Source: Nonomuraea cavernae
Lineage (GTDB): Bacteria; Actinomycetota; Actinomycetes; Streptosporangiales; Streptosporangiaceae
Assembly: GCF_014646355.1 (NCBI RefSeq)
Contig: NZ_BMNH01000029.1
Coordinates: forward strand, 1-64,000
Length of the DNA: 64,000 nucleotides
Direction of reading: 5' to 3'
Shown here: positions 1-9,708 of the stretch, piece by piece
How the letters are laid out: the number at the start of each line of letters is the position of its first letter
How positions within the stretch are numbered: position 1 is the stretch's first letter
Made by a program: the position numbers and the translations under genes
Notes under the pieces: generated by a model
Seen by the model: only the letters and a program-made list of their open reading frames with translations
Told to the model about the DNA's origin: nothing
Databases searched by the model: none

Positions 1-1
1 T

Positions 2-91
2 GGCATGGCCACCCGCTATGACAAGCTCGCCGTCCGCTACGAGGCCACACTCACCATCGCCGCCATCAACCAGTGGCTCCGCGCCTTATGA
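2..91 (+). CDS. IS5-type transposase, C-terminal fragment (cut by window start)
   Basis: An open frame enters from the left edge and ends at a TGA at 89-91. Its last residues, ATRYDKLAVRYEATLTIAAI followed by NQWLRAL, resemble the C-terminus of IS5-family DDE transposases common in actinomycetes. The catalytic domain lies outside the window, so family assignment rests on this tail alone. It converges on the kinase gene that ends at 201, and the element's end probably lies shortly after 91. Confidence 0.55.
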   Translation, partial: GMATRYDKLAVRYEATLTIAAINQWLRAL

Positions 92-200
92 AACACGGCC
101 TAGGCGCTGGGCCCGCCGCACACAGCGGGGAGGAGGACAGCAATGAACGTTGGCGCAGGTAACGGCGCTGACCGAGGAAATGTTCCGAGTGTCGTACACC

Positions 201-1988
<1,788 letters not shown>

Positions 1989-2142
1989 GAAGGGGATCTT
2001 AGGGTGATCCAGGCGCGAACCAGCACCCGAATCCCTGACGGAACCGACATTTCCAGCAGATCACGCAACTCGTCGGGATAGTCGGTGACGATTCAGGTCA
2101 CGCGACAGTACTCTCTATCGACACACCACCGGTTCCTGTCAA

Positions 2143-2162
2143 TCCCCTCAAAGTGTGGAGAC
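2143..2162 (+). repeat. IS3 element, inverted repeat beyond the orfB end
   Basis: TCCCCTCAAAGTGTGGAGAC pairs with the opposite terminus at 3047-3066 (16/20). It lies just outside the orfB stop at 2166. Confidence 0.7.
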
Positions 2163-2165
2163 GTC

Positions 2166-2660
2166 CTACGCCACAGCGGTCCTCAGCAGGACCGTTGGTG
2201 CTTGCCGCTTCTCGATCATCTGACGCTCGAATGTGACAGGCGGCAGTGCGCCGCTGGCACTGTGCCTGCGCTTGCTGTTGCAGAAGTCCGCGATCCAGGT
2301 CGCGATCTTCAGTCGTGCCTCGGCGCGGGTACGGAAGCGCTGCCGATGTACGAACTCGACCTTCAGGGTGCTGTTGAACGCCTCCGAAGCGGCGTTGTCG
2401 AGCGCGCACCCGACCCGGCCCATCGACTGCACCACCCCGTGCTTGCGGCATTCAGCCTGATAGCGGGCAGCTGTATATTCCGAGCCGCGATCGGAGTGGA
2501 AGATCACGCCGTCCACGTCACCACCACGCGCGACCACGGCCATCTGCAGCGAGGCGACCGTCAGCGCCGCGTCATGGTGTTCCGACACGGAAACAGATCT
2601 TGTGGGGGGACGCCGAACTCGGTCCTCTGGGACTCGATGAACTCCACCACGGTTATCGGT
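2166..2660 (-). pseudogene. IS3-family transposase OrfB, internally deleted
   Basis: The open part (2166-2588, 140 residues) is the C-terminal half of an IS3 DDE transposase. It shows the HSDRGSEYT motif with the second catalytic Asp, the NAASEAFNSTLK motif with the catalytic Glu, and a C-terminal RRHSASG segment. Upstream, in another frame at about 2605-2660, the stretch TVVEFIESQRTEFGVP resembles the start of OrfB in this group. The intervening sequence that would carry the first catalytic Asp is missing, so the copy is inactive. It is read leftward, downstream of the damaged orfA. Confidence 0.75.
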
Positions 2661-3043
2661 TCAGCGAGTCCTTGACCCATAGGACCACGGATCGTTTGAG
2701 GACGTCATCACGCTCGTCCTCCAGCTCCGCGCGCTCCTTCTCCCAGGCGGCCTTCTCTTTGGCGTGCTGCTTGACCAGTTCGGCCTTCTCCCGCCGCAGC
2801 CGCTCCAGCTCCTCCTGCTCGGACTCCTTCAGCTTGCCGCCTCCGTTGCCGTCACGCCCGGCCTGCCCCGTTGCGTGCCGGTCCATCTGCACCGAGTTGT
2901 ACAGCGGTACTCGTTGATACCCAGGTCCCGCGCGAGGTGCGCGACGGGTTTGCCGGTCTCCTTGACGATACGCACGCCCCAGCCCGGAACTCCGGATCAA
3001 AGCGCCGCCTCGTGGCTCCTGCCACGACCAAACCTCTCCTGGT
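2653..3043 (-). pseudogene. IS3-family OrfA (helix-turn-helix/leucine zipper), frameshifted
   Basis: Pieces of OrfA occur in different minus-strand frames. They are TRRRFDPEFR at the start, then IVKETGKPVAHLARDLGINE (the helix-turn-helix), then a return to another frame with LYNSVQMDRH and a long Lys/Glu-rich coiled coil ending LKRSVVLWVKDSLNR. At least two indels are needed to explain this order. The coiled coil, the OrfA oligomerisation region, is the best preserved part. Confidence 0.7.
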
Positions 3044-3046
3044 TCA

Positions 3047-3066
3047 GTCTCCACGTTACGAGGGGA
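3047..3066 (-). repeat. IS3 element, inverted repeat on the orfA side
   Basis: The minus strand reads TCCCCTCGTAACGTGGAGAC, matching 2143-2162 at 16 of 20 positions. It lies immediately upstream of the orfA remnant. Confidence 0.7.
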
Positions 3067-3111
3067 AGCTCAGTGACGGATCATCCCGGGGGTCAGATCG
3101 GGGTCAGACGA

Positions 3112-3147
3112 TCAAAAAGGCCGAGCCCCGATCTCGGAGCTCGGCCT
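3112..3147 (-). terminator. Rho-independent terminator after tRNA-Val(CAC)
   Basis: On the minus strand an 8-bp GC-rich stem (AGGCCGAG at 3118-3125 pairing with CTCGGCCT at 3140-3147) closes a 14-nt loop and is followed by a T run (complement of the A run at 3113-3117). It lies 17 nt past the tRNA 3' end. Confidence 0.8.
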
Positions 3148-3163
3148 CTGACCTGCTACAACG

Positions 3164-3238
3164 TGGTGGGCGATACTGGGATCGAACCAGTGACCTCTTC
3201 GGTGTGAACGAAGCGCTCTCCCGCTGAGCTAATCGCCC
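3164..3238 (-). tRNA. tRNA-Val (anticodon CAC)
   Basis: A complete cloverleaf. Acceptor GGGCGAT pairs with ATCGCCC, the D arm is GCTC/GAGC, the anticodon stem CTTCG/CGAAG encloses loop TTCACAC, the T arm is CTGGTTCGATCCCAG, and CCA is encoded. The CAC anticodon reads GUG. It differs from the tRNA-Val(GAC) at 17350 at few positions outside the anticodon arm. A TATGGT hexamer about 33 nt upstream (3271-3276, minus strand) could be its -10 element. Confidence 0.95.
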
Positions 3239-3688
3239 GCCCTGCGGCTCCGTGCGGCGCCGACGGGAAAACCATACCGCACTCTGGCACCCTCTGGCGA
3301 AGCGCGATCGCCCTCGAGTGAGGCGGCGGGCGGCGGAGGGTAGGGATTCGAGTGAAAGGCGGTGGTTGCCCATCGGCGTAGGGGCTCGTTGGCATACCAT
3401 CGAGCTGTTCCGGTAGGCACCCATCGTGATCCTTTCTCCAGAAACGTTCACGAAGGGGCCGCCCGGGACTGGCTCGACAACTCGCAAAACCCTCGCAAAT
3501 ACAACCCGATTGATGCCGTTTAGCCAGGTAGATGCCTAAATGTCCAGCTGTGATATGCGTTACAGAAGGCCTCAGTAGCGGAATCTTTCCTACGGGTTTC
3601 TTCGTTCCGCGTCATAGCTCAGGACGAAGTCCGTCAGAGCAGTGAAAGCCCCGAAGAGGGGACCTTCGACGAAAAGGTTTGGCTGACG
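3239..3688. other. Intergenic region between tRNA-Val and ssgB
   Basis: About 450 nt separate the divergent tRNA and ssgB. No open frame with plausible coding character was found. The part from about 3480 to 3620 is clearly more AT-rich than its surroundings and is the likely regulatory region of ssgB, but I could not pick one convincing promoter. The segment next to the tRNA should hold the tRNA promoter. Confidence 0.5.
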
Positions 3689-4105
3689 ATGAACAGCACC
3701 ACCGTCTCCGCCGAGCTTGGCCTTCGGCTTGTGGTCCCCGACCGTACAACCGTCCCCCTGCTCGCCGGACTGAGTTACACAGCCGACGACCCGTACGCCA
3801 TCCGCATGGCCTTCCACGTAGGGAACGACGAACCGGTCGAGTGGATCTTCGCCCGCGAGCTCCTCACCGTGGGCATCGTGCGACGCGTAGGCGACGGCGA
3901 CGTGCAGGTCTGGCCCGCACGCGCCGACGGCGAGCGCACCCTGCACATCAGCCTGACGTCACCGTTCGGCCAGGCGCTCTTCGAGGTGCCGCTCGCCCCC
4001 CTCACCGAGTTCCTGCATCGCACGTACGAGAAGGTGCCGGCGGGGCGCGAGGTCGACTTCATGGACCTCGACGCCGAGCTGACGAACATGCTCTGGCCGT
4101 CCTGA
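3689..4105 (+). CDS. ssgB: SsgA-family sporulation/cell-division regulator, SsgB-like
   Basis: A 138-residue protein with the short all-beta/alpha fold of SsgA-like proteins. It opens MNSTTVSAELGLRLVVPD and contains the family-typical DPYAIRMAF, VEWIFARELL and DVQVWPAR segments, closely following Streptomyces SsgB in length and order as I remember it. In Streptomyces SsgB recruits FtsZ to sporulation septa, and it is the SsgA-like protein conserved across morphologically complex actinomycetes. The start ATG follows a purine stretch (GAAAAGG) about 12 nt upstream. A long AT-richer leader precedes it. Paralogue confusion with another SsgA-like protein is possible because only one copy is in view. 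Confidence 0.85.
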   Translation: MNSTTVSAELGLRLVVPDRTTVPLLAGLSYTADDPYAIRMAFHVGNDEPVEWIFARELLTVGIVRRVGDGDVQVWPARADGERTLHISLTSPFGQALFEVPLAPLTEFLHRTYEKVPAGREVDFMDLDAELTNMLWPS

Positions 4106-4109
4106 CGGC

Positions 4110-4769
4110 CTATCCCGGAAGCGCGTCCAGCACCCTGCGCATCCGGGCGATCTCGATGCTCTGACCCGAGGAGACGTCTGCGGCCAGCCGCCGCATGTCC
4201 GGGTCGCGGCCGCCGGTCAGCTGCTCCCCCGCCATCTTCAGCGCGCCCTCGTGGTGCCTGATCATGAGCTCCAGGAACATCCGGTCGAAGGCCGTGCCCC
4301 GGGCCGCACGCAGCGCGTTCATCTCCTCCAGCGTGGCCATGCCGTATCCGGCCGGGCCGTGCGCGTGCTCGGCGGGGATCGGGCGGCCGAGGGCCGACAG
4401 CCAGGACGACATGAGGCTGATCTCGGGACGCTGGGCCATCGCGATCTGCTCGGCGAAGCGCCGCACGCCGGCGTCGGTCGTCCGCTCGGCCACCAGGCCG
4501 GTCATCTCCAGCGCCTGACGATGATGCGGGATCATGCCTTCGGCGAAGCGGACATCGGCCGCCTCCGGCCGCGCGTCCCCCTGCCCGATGCGTTCGCCGG
4601 GCGTGGCCGTGCGTGCCGGAGTTCCCGGACCCTGTGGGACGATCACCGGTGCGTCGGTGCCGATGGGGGACGGCTGGTCCGGCTCCTCAGCGCAACCGGC
4701 CAGTACGAAAGCCGCCACAATCGTGACAATCAACGTGCGCGAGCGGAATCGTACTGACATAGCTTCCAT
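4110..4769 (-). CDS. DUF305-domain lipoprotein
   Basis: A 219-residue exported protein. The basic N-terminus (SVRFRSRT), hydrophobic stretch and lipobox LAGC (Cys at about 26) indicate lipidation and attachment outside the membrane. The mature part carries two DUF305 helical repeats, each with a His-His pair in MIPHHRQAL and MIRHHEGAL, followed by Met-rich helices. These residues suggest metal binding, by inference from the family. An in-frame ATG at 4760 is an alternative start and neither start has a strong ribosome site. The gene is divergent from the LVIVD lipoprotein at 4798, with starts under 40 nt apart, so the two exported proteins probably share a control region. It converges on ssgB with a 4-nt gap. 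Confidence 0.85.
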   Translation of the reverse strand: MEAMSVRFRSRTLIVTIVAAFVLAGCAEEPDQPSPIGTDAPVIVPQGPGTPARTATPGERIGQGDARPEAADVRFAEGMIPHHRQALEMTGLVAERTTDAGVRRFAEQIAMAQRPEISLMSSWLSALGRPIPAEHAHGPAGYGMATLEEMNALRAARGTAFDRMFLELMIRHHEGALKMAGEQLTGGRDPDMRRLAADVSSGQSIEIARMRRVLDALPG

Positions 4770-4797
4770 ACTGAGTCACAAGACTAGGGGTGCGGGC

Positions 4798-6162
4798 GTG
4801 ATCTCTGTGAGGGTACGGGGGGCGGCGTTGTGCGCGGTCTTCCTGTTGGTGGCGGCATGTGGCGCGGGGCCGGGCACGGCCGGGCCCGAGTCGCCGGGCC
4901 CGGGCCGGGCACCTGAGACGAGCGCTCCCCCGTCGGGCGACGTGCTGACGAGCGACAACGTCAAGCTGGTCGCCAACGTGCCGCGCACCGCCCCGCTCGA
5001 CAAGGAGATGGACTGGAACACCGACCTCGCGTTCCAGGGCGACTACGCGTTCGTGGGCAACTTCGGCGGGTTCTCGATCTACGACATCAGCGACCCGACG
5101 GCGCCCAAGACGGTCAGCCAGGTCGCCTGTCCGGCGCAGCAGAACGACATCTCGGTCCACGGTGACCTGCTGATCCTGTCGGTCGACCAGCCGCGCAGCG
5201 GTGAGAGCTGCGACTCGGACGACAGGACGCGGACCTGGGAAGGGCTGCGCATCTTCGACATCAGCGACAAGAAGAACCCGCAGTACGTCTCGGCGGTGCG
5301 TACCGACTGCGGTTCGCACACCCACACGATGGTCCCGCAGGGCGAGACGCTCTACGTGTACGTGTCCTCCCCCGGCCCCGAGCCGGACTCGACGACCTGC
5401 CCCGAGCCGCACGAGGTCATTCAGGTCGTGAAGATCCCGACGGACGATCCCAAGTCGGCGGCGATCGTGTCCAAGCCGGACATCTTCCCCGATCGGCAGC
5501 TGGGCGCGGGCGGCTGTCACGACATCACCGCCTACCCGGAGAAGAAGCTGGCCGCGGCCGCCTGCTTCGGTGACGGCGTGCTGCTCGACATCTCCGATCC
5601 GGTCAGCCCCAAGGTGCTGCAGCAGATCCGCGACGAGGCCAACTTCCAGATCTGGCACTCGGCGACGTTCAACAACGACGCGACCAAGGTGGTCTTCGGC
5701 GACGAGCTGGGCGGCGGTTCGATGCCGACCTGCGACGGCGACACGCCGCAGACCAAGGGCGCCAACGCGATCTACGACATCGTCGACGGCAAGCTGGAGC
5801 GGCGCGGCTACTTCAAGATGCCCCGCCAGCAGCAGAAGACCGAGAACTGCGTGGCCCACAACGGCTCGCTGATCCCGGTGCCCGGCAAGGACGTCATGGT
5901 CCAGGCGTGGTACCAGGGAGGCGTGTCGATCTGGGACTTCACCGACTCGTCCGCGCCCAAGGAGATCGGCTACTTCGAGCGCGGGCCCTTCGAGGAGGAG
6001 GGTGTGGCCGGATCCTGGTCGGCCTACTACTACAACGGCTACATCTACTCCGCCGACATCCGTAAGGGCCTGGACGTCATCTCCATCGACGATCCCCTGA
6101 CGGATCCCGCCAAGAAGGTCACGATGAAGGACTTCAACGTGCAGACGCAGCGGGCCTACTGA
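4798..6162 (+). CDS. LVIVD-repeat (beta-propeller) lipoprotein
   Basis: 454 residues from a GTG start placed after AGGGG (4786-4790). This start gives a compact lipoprotein signal peptide with lipobox VAAC (Cys21), whereas upstream in-frame starts lie within the DUF305 gene on the other strand. The body contains repeated FDISDPxxP-type blades (YDISDPTAP, FDISDKKNP, LDISDPVSP, WDFTDSSAP), the LVIVD/propeller signature. The enzyme activity, if any, is unknown, and a surface binding role is inferred. It is divergently paired with the DUF305 lipoprotein. Its stop overlaps the convergent kinase gene by 7 nt. Confidence 0.85.
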   Translation: MISVRVRGAALCAVFLLVAACGAGPGTAGPESPGPGRAPETSAPPSGDVLTSDNVKLVANVPRTAPLDKEMDWNTDLAFQGDYAFVGNFGGFSIYDISDPTAPKTVSQVACPAQQNDISVHGDLLILSVDQPRSGESCDSDDRTRTWEGLRIFDISDKKNPQYVSAVRTDCGSHTHTMVPQGETLYVYVSSPGPEPDSTTCPEPHEVIQVVKIPTDDPKSAAIVSKPDIFPDRQLGAGGCHDITAYPEKKLAAAACFGDGVLLDISDPVSPKVLQQIRDEANFQIWHSATFNNDATKVVFGDELGGGSMPTCDGDTPQTKGANAIYDIVDGKLERRGYFKMPRQQQKTENCVAHNGSLIPVPGKDVMVQAWYQGGVSIWDFTDSSAPKEIGYFERGPFEEEGVAGSWSAYYYNGYIYSADIRKGLDVISIDDPLTDPAKKVTMKDFNVQTQRAY

Positions 6163-7829
6163 GGCGCCTCGATCGTCCCCGGCCGCCACTTGCCGTAGGT
6201 GGTCGTGAACGACGAGGTGACGCGGGTGTTGGAGTTGAGCGCACGCCAGGCGAAGTCGAACCGGACCGGCCTGTCGTGCGCGTCCAGCCGCAGCTTCCAG
6301 GTGATCTGGCTGTCGCCGAGCTCCTCCGAGGTCCACCCGCCGGTGATCTCGGACAGCTTGTCCCGCACGACCGCGGGCGCTTTGTCGGCGACCAGGGACC
6401 CGGAGTAGTCGCGCCCCGCTCCGTTCACCCGGGGCGTGAGGTTGACCAGGTCCAGCAGGACGCCGATCCCGCCGGTCACCGGCACCATGGTGGCGAAGGC
6501 GAGCGCGGCCGAGTCCGGCTCCCCGGTCACCCGCCGTCCGTTGAGGTAGGTCAGGTCGTCCTCCTCCGTCCTGATGAACACCACCTGGGCGGTCTCGCCT
6601 TCGGAGGAGGCCCGCATGCTGAAGTCGGTCGCGCTCCCGCCCAGGGTCCCGTAGGCGAGCCGGCCCTTGGCCGTGCCGTAGAAGGCGCTCTGGCTCAGCC
6701 CGCCGTCGTAGGAGAAGTCGGCCATGGAGGTCACGGTGACCGCGGCCTCCACCGCGGCGACCAGCTCCGACGATCGGGTGGGCGGCGGGCCGGCGGACGG
6801 TTGTCGCGACTCGGTCGCGGATGGGCGTGACGTCCGCGCGGAGGAACTCGACGTGGTCGAGGGCGGCTGGCTGGTCGCGGTGCCCGCCGGGGAGCCGTCG
6901 GAGGCGCCGGCGACGATCCGGCGCCACAGCAGCCCGCCGGTCACCGCCGTCGCCGCGGTGACGGCGCCGGCGCCGAGAAGCACGTGCCGGCGCGAGAGGC
7001 GCGGCGAGCCGGCCGCCACCGCGCCCTGCTCGAGCACGTCCATCTCGCCGGCCGGCCGCCTCTCGCCGAGCAGGTCGAGCAGCAGGTCACGGGCCGTGGG
7101 CCGGGCCGCCGGGTCCTTGGCCAGGGTGCGCGCGACGACCTCGCGCAGGGGCTGGGCGAGCCCGGTCAGGTCGGGTTCGGCGCTCATGATCCGGTAGGCC
7201 ACCGCCGCGATCGTGTCGGCGAGGAACGGCGGGCGGCCGGTGGCGGCGAACACCATGGTCGAGCCCCAGGCGAACACGTCGGCGGCCGGGCCGGTCGGCC
7301 CGTCGCCGAACTGCTCCGGAGCCATGTACGGCGGCGTGCCGGCGAGCGCGCCTCGGGTGGCGGTGAGCCCGGTCAGCCGGGCGATGCCGAAGTCGATGAC
7401 GCGCGGCCCGCCGGGCGCCATCAGCACATTGGCGGGCTTGAAGTCCCGGTGCACCACGCCCGCACCGTGGATCGCGGTGAGCGCGGTGGCCGTGCCGATG
7501 GCCAGCCGGGTCAGGGCCGCGCCGCCCAGCGGGGCGACGTCTGACAGCGGCGGGCCGTCGACGTACTCGCTGACGATGTACGGAGGGTCGTGGTCGAGGT
7601 CGGCGGCGATCACCCGGGCGGTGCAGAACTCGGCGACCTGGCGGGCCGCGGCGAGCTCCCGGGCGAAGGAGCGGTCGATGCCGCCCGTCATGACCTTGAT
7701 CGCCACCCGCTCGCCGCCGGGAGCCTCAGCCAGGTAGACCACGCCCTGGCCGCCCTCACCGAGCCTGCCCACGATGGCGTGCTCGCCTAAGCGCTCGGGA
7801 TCTCCCGGGCGCAGCGCACCAGCGACCAC
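6156..7829 (-). CDS. Membrane-anchored Ser/Thr protein kinase with LprG/LolA-like outer domain
   Basis: 557 residues. The kinase domain (about 15-270) shows GEGGQGVVY (24-32), Lys45, HRDFKPAN (127-134), DFG (146-148) and TPPYMAPEQ. One membrane helix lies at about 283-303 after a basic SRRH. A Ser/Thr/Pro stalk leads to a roughly 200-residue outer domain (GTAKGRLAYG, FIRTEEDDLTYLNGRR, VRFDFAWRAL) that looks to me like the LppX/LprG or LolA half-barrel lipid-binding fold. That resemblance is by eye only. The kinase half is close to that of the 201-1988 gene while the sensor differs, suggesting duplication followed by domain swapping. Start GTG at 7829. Confidence 0.88.
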   Translation of the reverse strand: MVAGALRPGDPERLGEHAIVGRLGEGGQGVVYLAEAPGGERVAIKVMTGGIDRSFARELAAARQVAEFCTARVIAADLDHDPPYIVSEYVDGPPLSDVAPLGGAALTRLAIGTATALTAIHGAGVVHRDFKPANVLMAPGGPRVIDFGIARLTGLTATRGALAGTPPYMAPEQFGDGPTGPAADVFAWGSTMVFAATGRPPFLADTIAAVAYRIMSAEPDLTGLAQPLREVVARTLAKDPAARPTARDLLLDLLGERRPAGEMDVLEQGAVAAGSPRLSRRHVLLGAGAVTAATAVTGGLLWRRIVAGASDGSPAGTATSQPPSTTSSSSARTSRPSATESRQPSAGPPPTRSSELVAAVEAAVTVTSMADFSYDGGLSQSAFYGTAKGRLAYGTLGGSATDFSMRASSEGETAQVVFIRTEEDDLTYLNGRRVTGEPDSAALAFATMVPVTGGIGVLLDLVNLTPRVNGAGRDYSGSLVADKAPAVVRDKLSEITGGWTSEELGDSQITWKLRLDAHDRPVRFDFAWRALNSNTRVTSSFTTTYGKWRPGTIEAPQ

Positions 7830-7867
7830 CCAGACCTCACCTCTCGCACGAGTGCTGCCACGCTATC

Positions 7868-8698
7868 TCAGGGGTTGAGGTCGGCGGCGGCGCGTTCGGC
7901 GAAGATCCGCATCGCCTTGGCGGTGATCGGGCCGGGCGCGATCGGCAGCTCGGTCTCGTCGACCAGCCTGATCGGCTGGACGTCGCGGGTGGTGGAGGTG
8001 AGGAACGCCTCCTCGGCGGTGTAGAGCTCGGCCAGGGGCACGTCGACCTCCTCGCCGCCGCACCATTCGAGCACCAGGGCCCTCGTCACGCCGGCCAGGC
8101 AGCCGGACGCGAGCGTCGGGGTGAGCAGCCGCCCGCCGCGGACGACGAAGATGTTGGAGCCGGTGCCCTCGCAGAGGTCGCCCGCCAGGTTGCCGAAGAT
8201 CGCCTCGCCGCCGCCGCGCGCCTTGGCGTGGGCCAGGGCCTTGGCGTTGTCGCCGTAGGAGGTGCTCTTGACGCCGGACAGGGCGCCGCGCTCGTTGCGC
8301 GGCCAGGGGACCACGGTGACGGCGGCCGCGGCGGGGAACGGCTTCTGTTCGTCGACGATCACCACGGAGGTGGTGCCCTGGTCGCCCCGGTCGGAGCCGA
8401 GCGGGCCCGGGCCGCTGGTGTAGGTGATGCGGATGCGGCCGAGCGGCCAGTCGGGCGCTGCGGCCAGGCACTGGTCGATGCCGTCGGCGATGGCCTCGAC
8501 GTCGGGCTCGGGCAGGTCCATGCGCTGGGCCGACAGCTTGAGCCGGTCGAGATGCCGGGTGAGCGCGAACGACCGGCCGTGAACGATCTTCACGGTCTCG
8601 AACACGCCGTCACCGACCATCAGTCCGTGATCGAACACCGAGACGGTGGCCCGCGAGGGGTCGATCAGGTCCCCGTTGACCCAGACAGGGATAGTCAT
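7868..8698 (-). CDS. pabC: 4-amino-4-deoxychorismate lyase (class IV aminotransferase fold)
   Basis: 276 residues, a fold-type IV PLP enzyme. The Schiff-base Lys is K144 in GVKSTSYGDN, and the family motifs FDHGLMVGDGVFET (22-35) and EGTGSNIFVV (about 178-187) are present. PabC removes pyruvate from aminodeoxychorismate to give p-aminobenzoate for folate. The function is favoured over branched-chain or D-amino-acid aminotransferase because the gene follows pabB with a 1-nt TGATG overlap. The ATG at 8698 is chosen for its AGGAGG site 6 nt upstream. The longer in-frame extension would sit inside pabB. Confidence 0.85.
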   Translation of the reverse strand: MTIPVWVNGDLIDPSRATVSVFDHGLMVGDGVFETVKIVHGRSFALTRHLDRLKLSAQRMDLPEPDVEAIADGIDQCLAAAPDWPLGRIRITYTSGPGPLGSDRGDQGTTSVVIVDEQKPFPAAAAVTVVPWPRNERGALSGVKSTSYGDNAKALAHAKARGGGEAIFGNLAGDLCEGTGSNIFVVRGGRLLTPTLASGCLAGVTRALVLEWCGGEEVDVPLAELYTAEEAFLTSTTRDVQPIRLVDETELPIAPGPITAKAMRIFAERAAADLNP

Positions 8699-9708
8699 CA
8701 AGTGCCTCCTGAGGATGCCAATGAGATGAGCCTGGACGCTTTCAGCTCGGTCTCCAGCCATTCACGCGCGGGATCGCTGCCCCACGTGATGCCCGCGCCC
8801 GTGCCGAACCGGATCTCGCTCGCGGAGATCCAGAACGTGCGGATGCCCACGGCCAGCGCCGCCCGGCGACGGTCGGCGTCGACCCAGCCCACCGCACCAC
8901 AGTACGGCCCCCGGGGCTCGGCTTCGAGCCGGTTGATGATGCGCGACGCGGACGACCTGGGCGCGCCGGTGACCGAGCCCGGCGGGAACGTGGCCGCGAA
9001 CAGCTCAGGCCAGCCCACTCCCGGCGCCGGCTTCGCGCGCACCGTCGAGACGAGGTGGACCAGGCCCGGATGCTCCTCCACCACGCACAGCTCCGGCACC
9101 TCGACGGAGCCGACGGCCGCGACCCTGCCGAGGTCGTTGCGGACCAGGTCGACGATCATGACGTTCTCGGCGTAGTCCTTGTCCAGCAGGTCGGCCGCGG
9201 TGACGCCGGTGCCCTTGATCGGCCTGGATTCGACCACGTCGCCGTCGCGTGACAGGTAGAGCTCGGGCGAGGCCGACACCACGCTGAGCCCCGGCACCTG
9301 GATCACGGCGGAGTAGGGGGCCGGGTTGCCGGTGGCCAGGCGGGCGGCGAGCGCCAGCGGGTCGGCGTCGCCGGGGACGGGCGCGGTCAGCACGCGGCAC
9401 AGGTTGGCCTGGTAGACCTCGCCTCGCTCGATCTCGTCGCGGATGGCCTGGACGCCGCGCTCGTAGGCGGCCCGGTCGAGCGAGCTGCGCCACTGCTCGG
9501 GGCGGGGGCCGTGCCAGGGCCGCCGGGGCGCGGGCAGCGGCGCGGGACGTACGCGATCGAAGCGGGCGCAGGTCGCCTTGCCCTCGAAGTCGACCACGAC
9601 AGCCCACCAGCCCTCGCCGTCGAGGGCGGCGAGGTCGGTCGTGACGTCGCGCAGGCCCGTGGCGAGAAGACCGGCTACGTGGGCGAAACCATCGTGCACG
9701 TCTCCCAT
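8698..9708 (-). CDS. pabB: Aminodeoxychorismate synthase component I / chorismate-binding enzyme
   Basis: 336 residues covering the chorismate-utilising catalytic domain, shorter than full PabB or TrpE because the N-terminal beta domain is reduced. Signatures seen are YQANLCRVL, VSASPELYL, SRPIKGTG (the Lys typical of PabB-type enzymes), FPPGSVTGAP and GPYCGAVGW. With PabA, not in this window, it would convert chorismate and glutamine-derived ammonia to aminodeoxychorismate, passed to the coupled PabC. The ATG at 9708 (MGDVHDG) follows GGGAGA and overlaps the end of the LysR gene by 34 nt. Frames upstream of it are the LysR gene in another frame. Confidence 0.85.
   Translation of the reverse strand: MGDVHDGFAHVAGLLATGLRDVTTDLAALDGEGWWAVVVDFEGKATCARFDRVRPAPLPAPRRPWHGPRPEQWRSSLDRAAYERGVQAIRDEIERGEVYQANLCRVLTAPVPGDADPLALAARLATGNPAPYSAVIQVPGLSVVSASPELYLSRDGDVVESRPIKGTGVTAADLLDKDYAENVMIVDLVRNDLGRVAAVGSVEVPELCVVEEHPGLVHLVSTVRAKPAPGVGWPELFAATFPPGSVTGAPRSSASRIINRLEAEPRGPYCGAVGWVDADRRRAALAVGIRTFWISASEIRFGTGAGITWGSDPAREWLETELKASRLISLASSGGT

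Larger units (their letters stand above)
2137..3072 (-). mobile_element. Degenerate IS3-family insertion sequence
   Basis: The element is bounded by imperfect terminal inverted repeats. TCCCCTCAAAGTGTGGAGAC at 2143-2162 matches the complement of 3047-3066 at 16 of 20 positions, and both ends extend outward to a TG dinucleotide (2137 and 3072). Inside lie a frameshifted orfA and an orfB with a large internal deletion, both reading leftward. The span of about 936 bp is shorter than the usual 1.2-1.3 kb of the family, as expected if the middle of orfB was lost. I see no clear target-site duplication, so the insertion is probably old and immobile without help in trans. Confidence 0.75.

Noticed and set aside
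3104..3487. 127-codon minus-strand open frame over the tRNA-Val gene
   Set aside because: It covers the tRNA and its terminator and has no coding features.
4534..4797. 88-codon N-terminal extension of the LVIVD lipoprotein
   Set aside because: It overlaps the DUF305 gene on the other strand. Starting at 4798 gives a ribosome site and a proper lipoprotein signal.
4687..6927. 746-codon open frame on the minus strand
   Set aside because: It runs antisense to the LVIVD lipoprotein and into the kinase gene out of frame. Composition is Arg/Gly/Asp-rich as expected from high-GC complement, and it has no recognisable domain.
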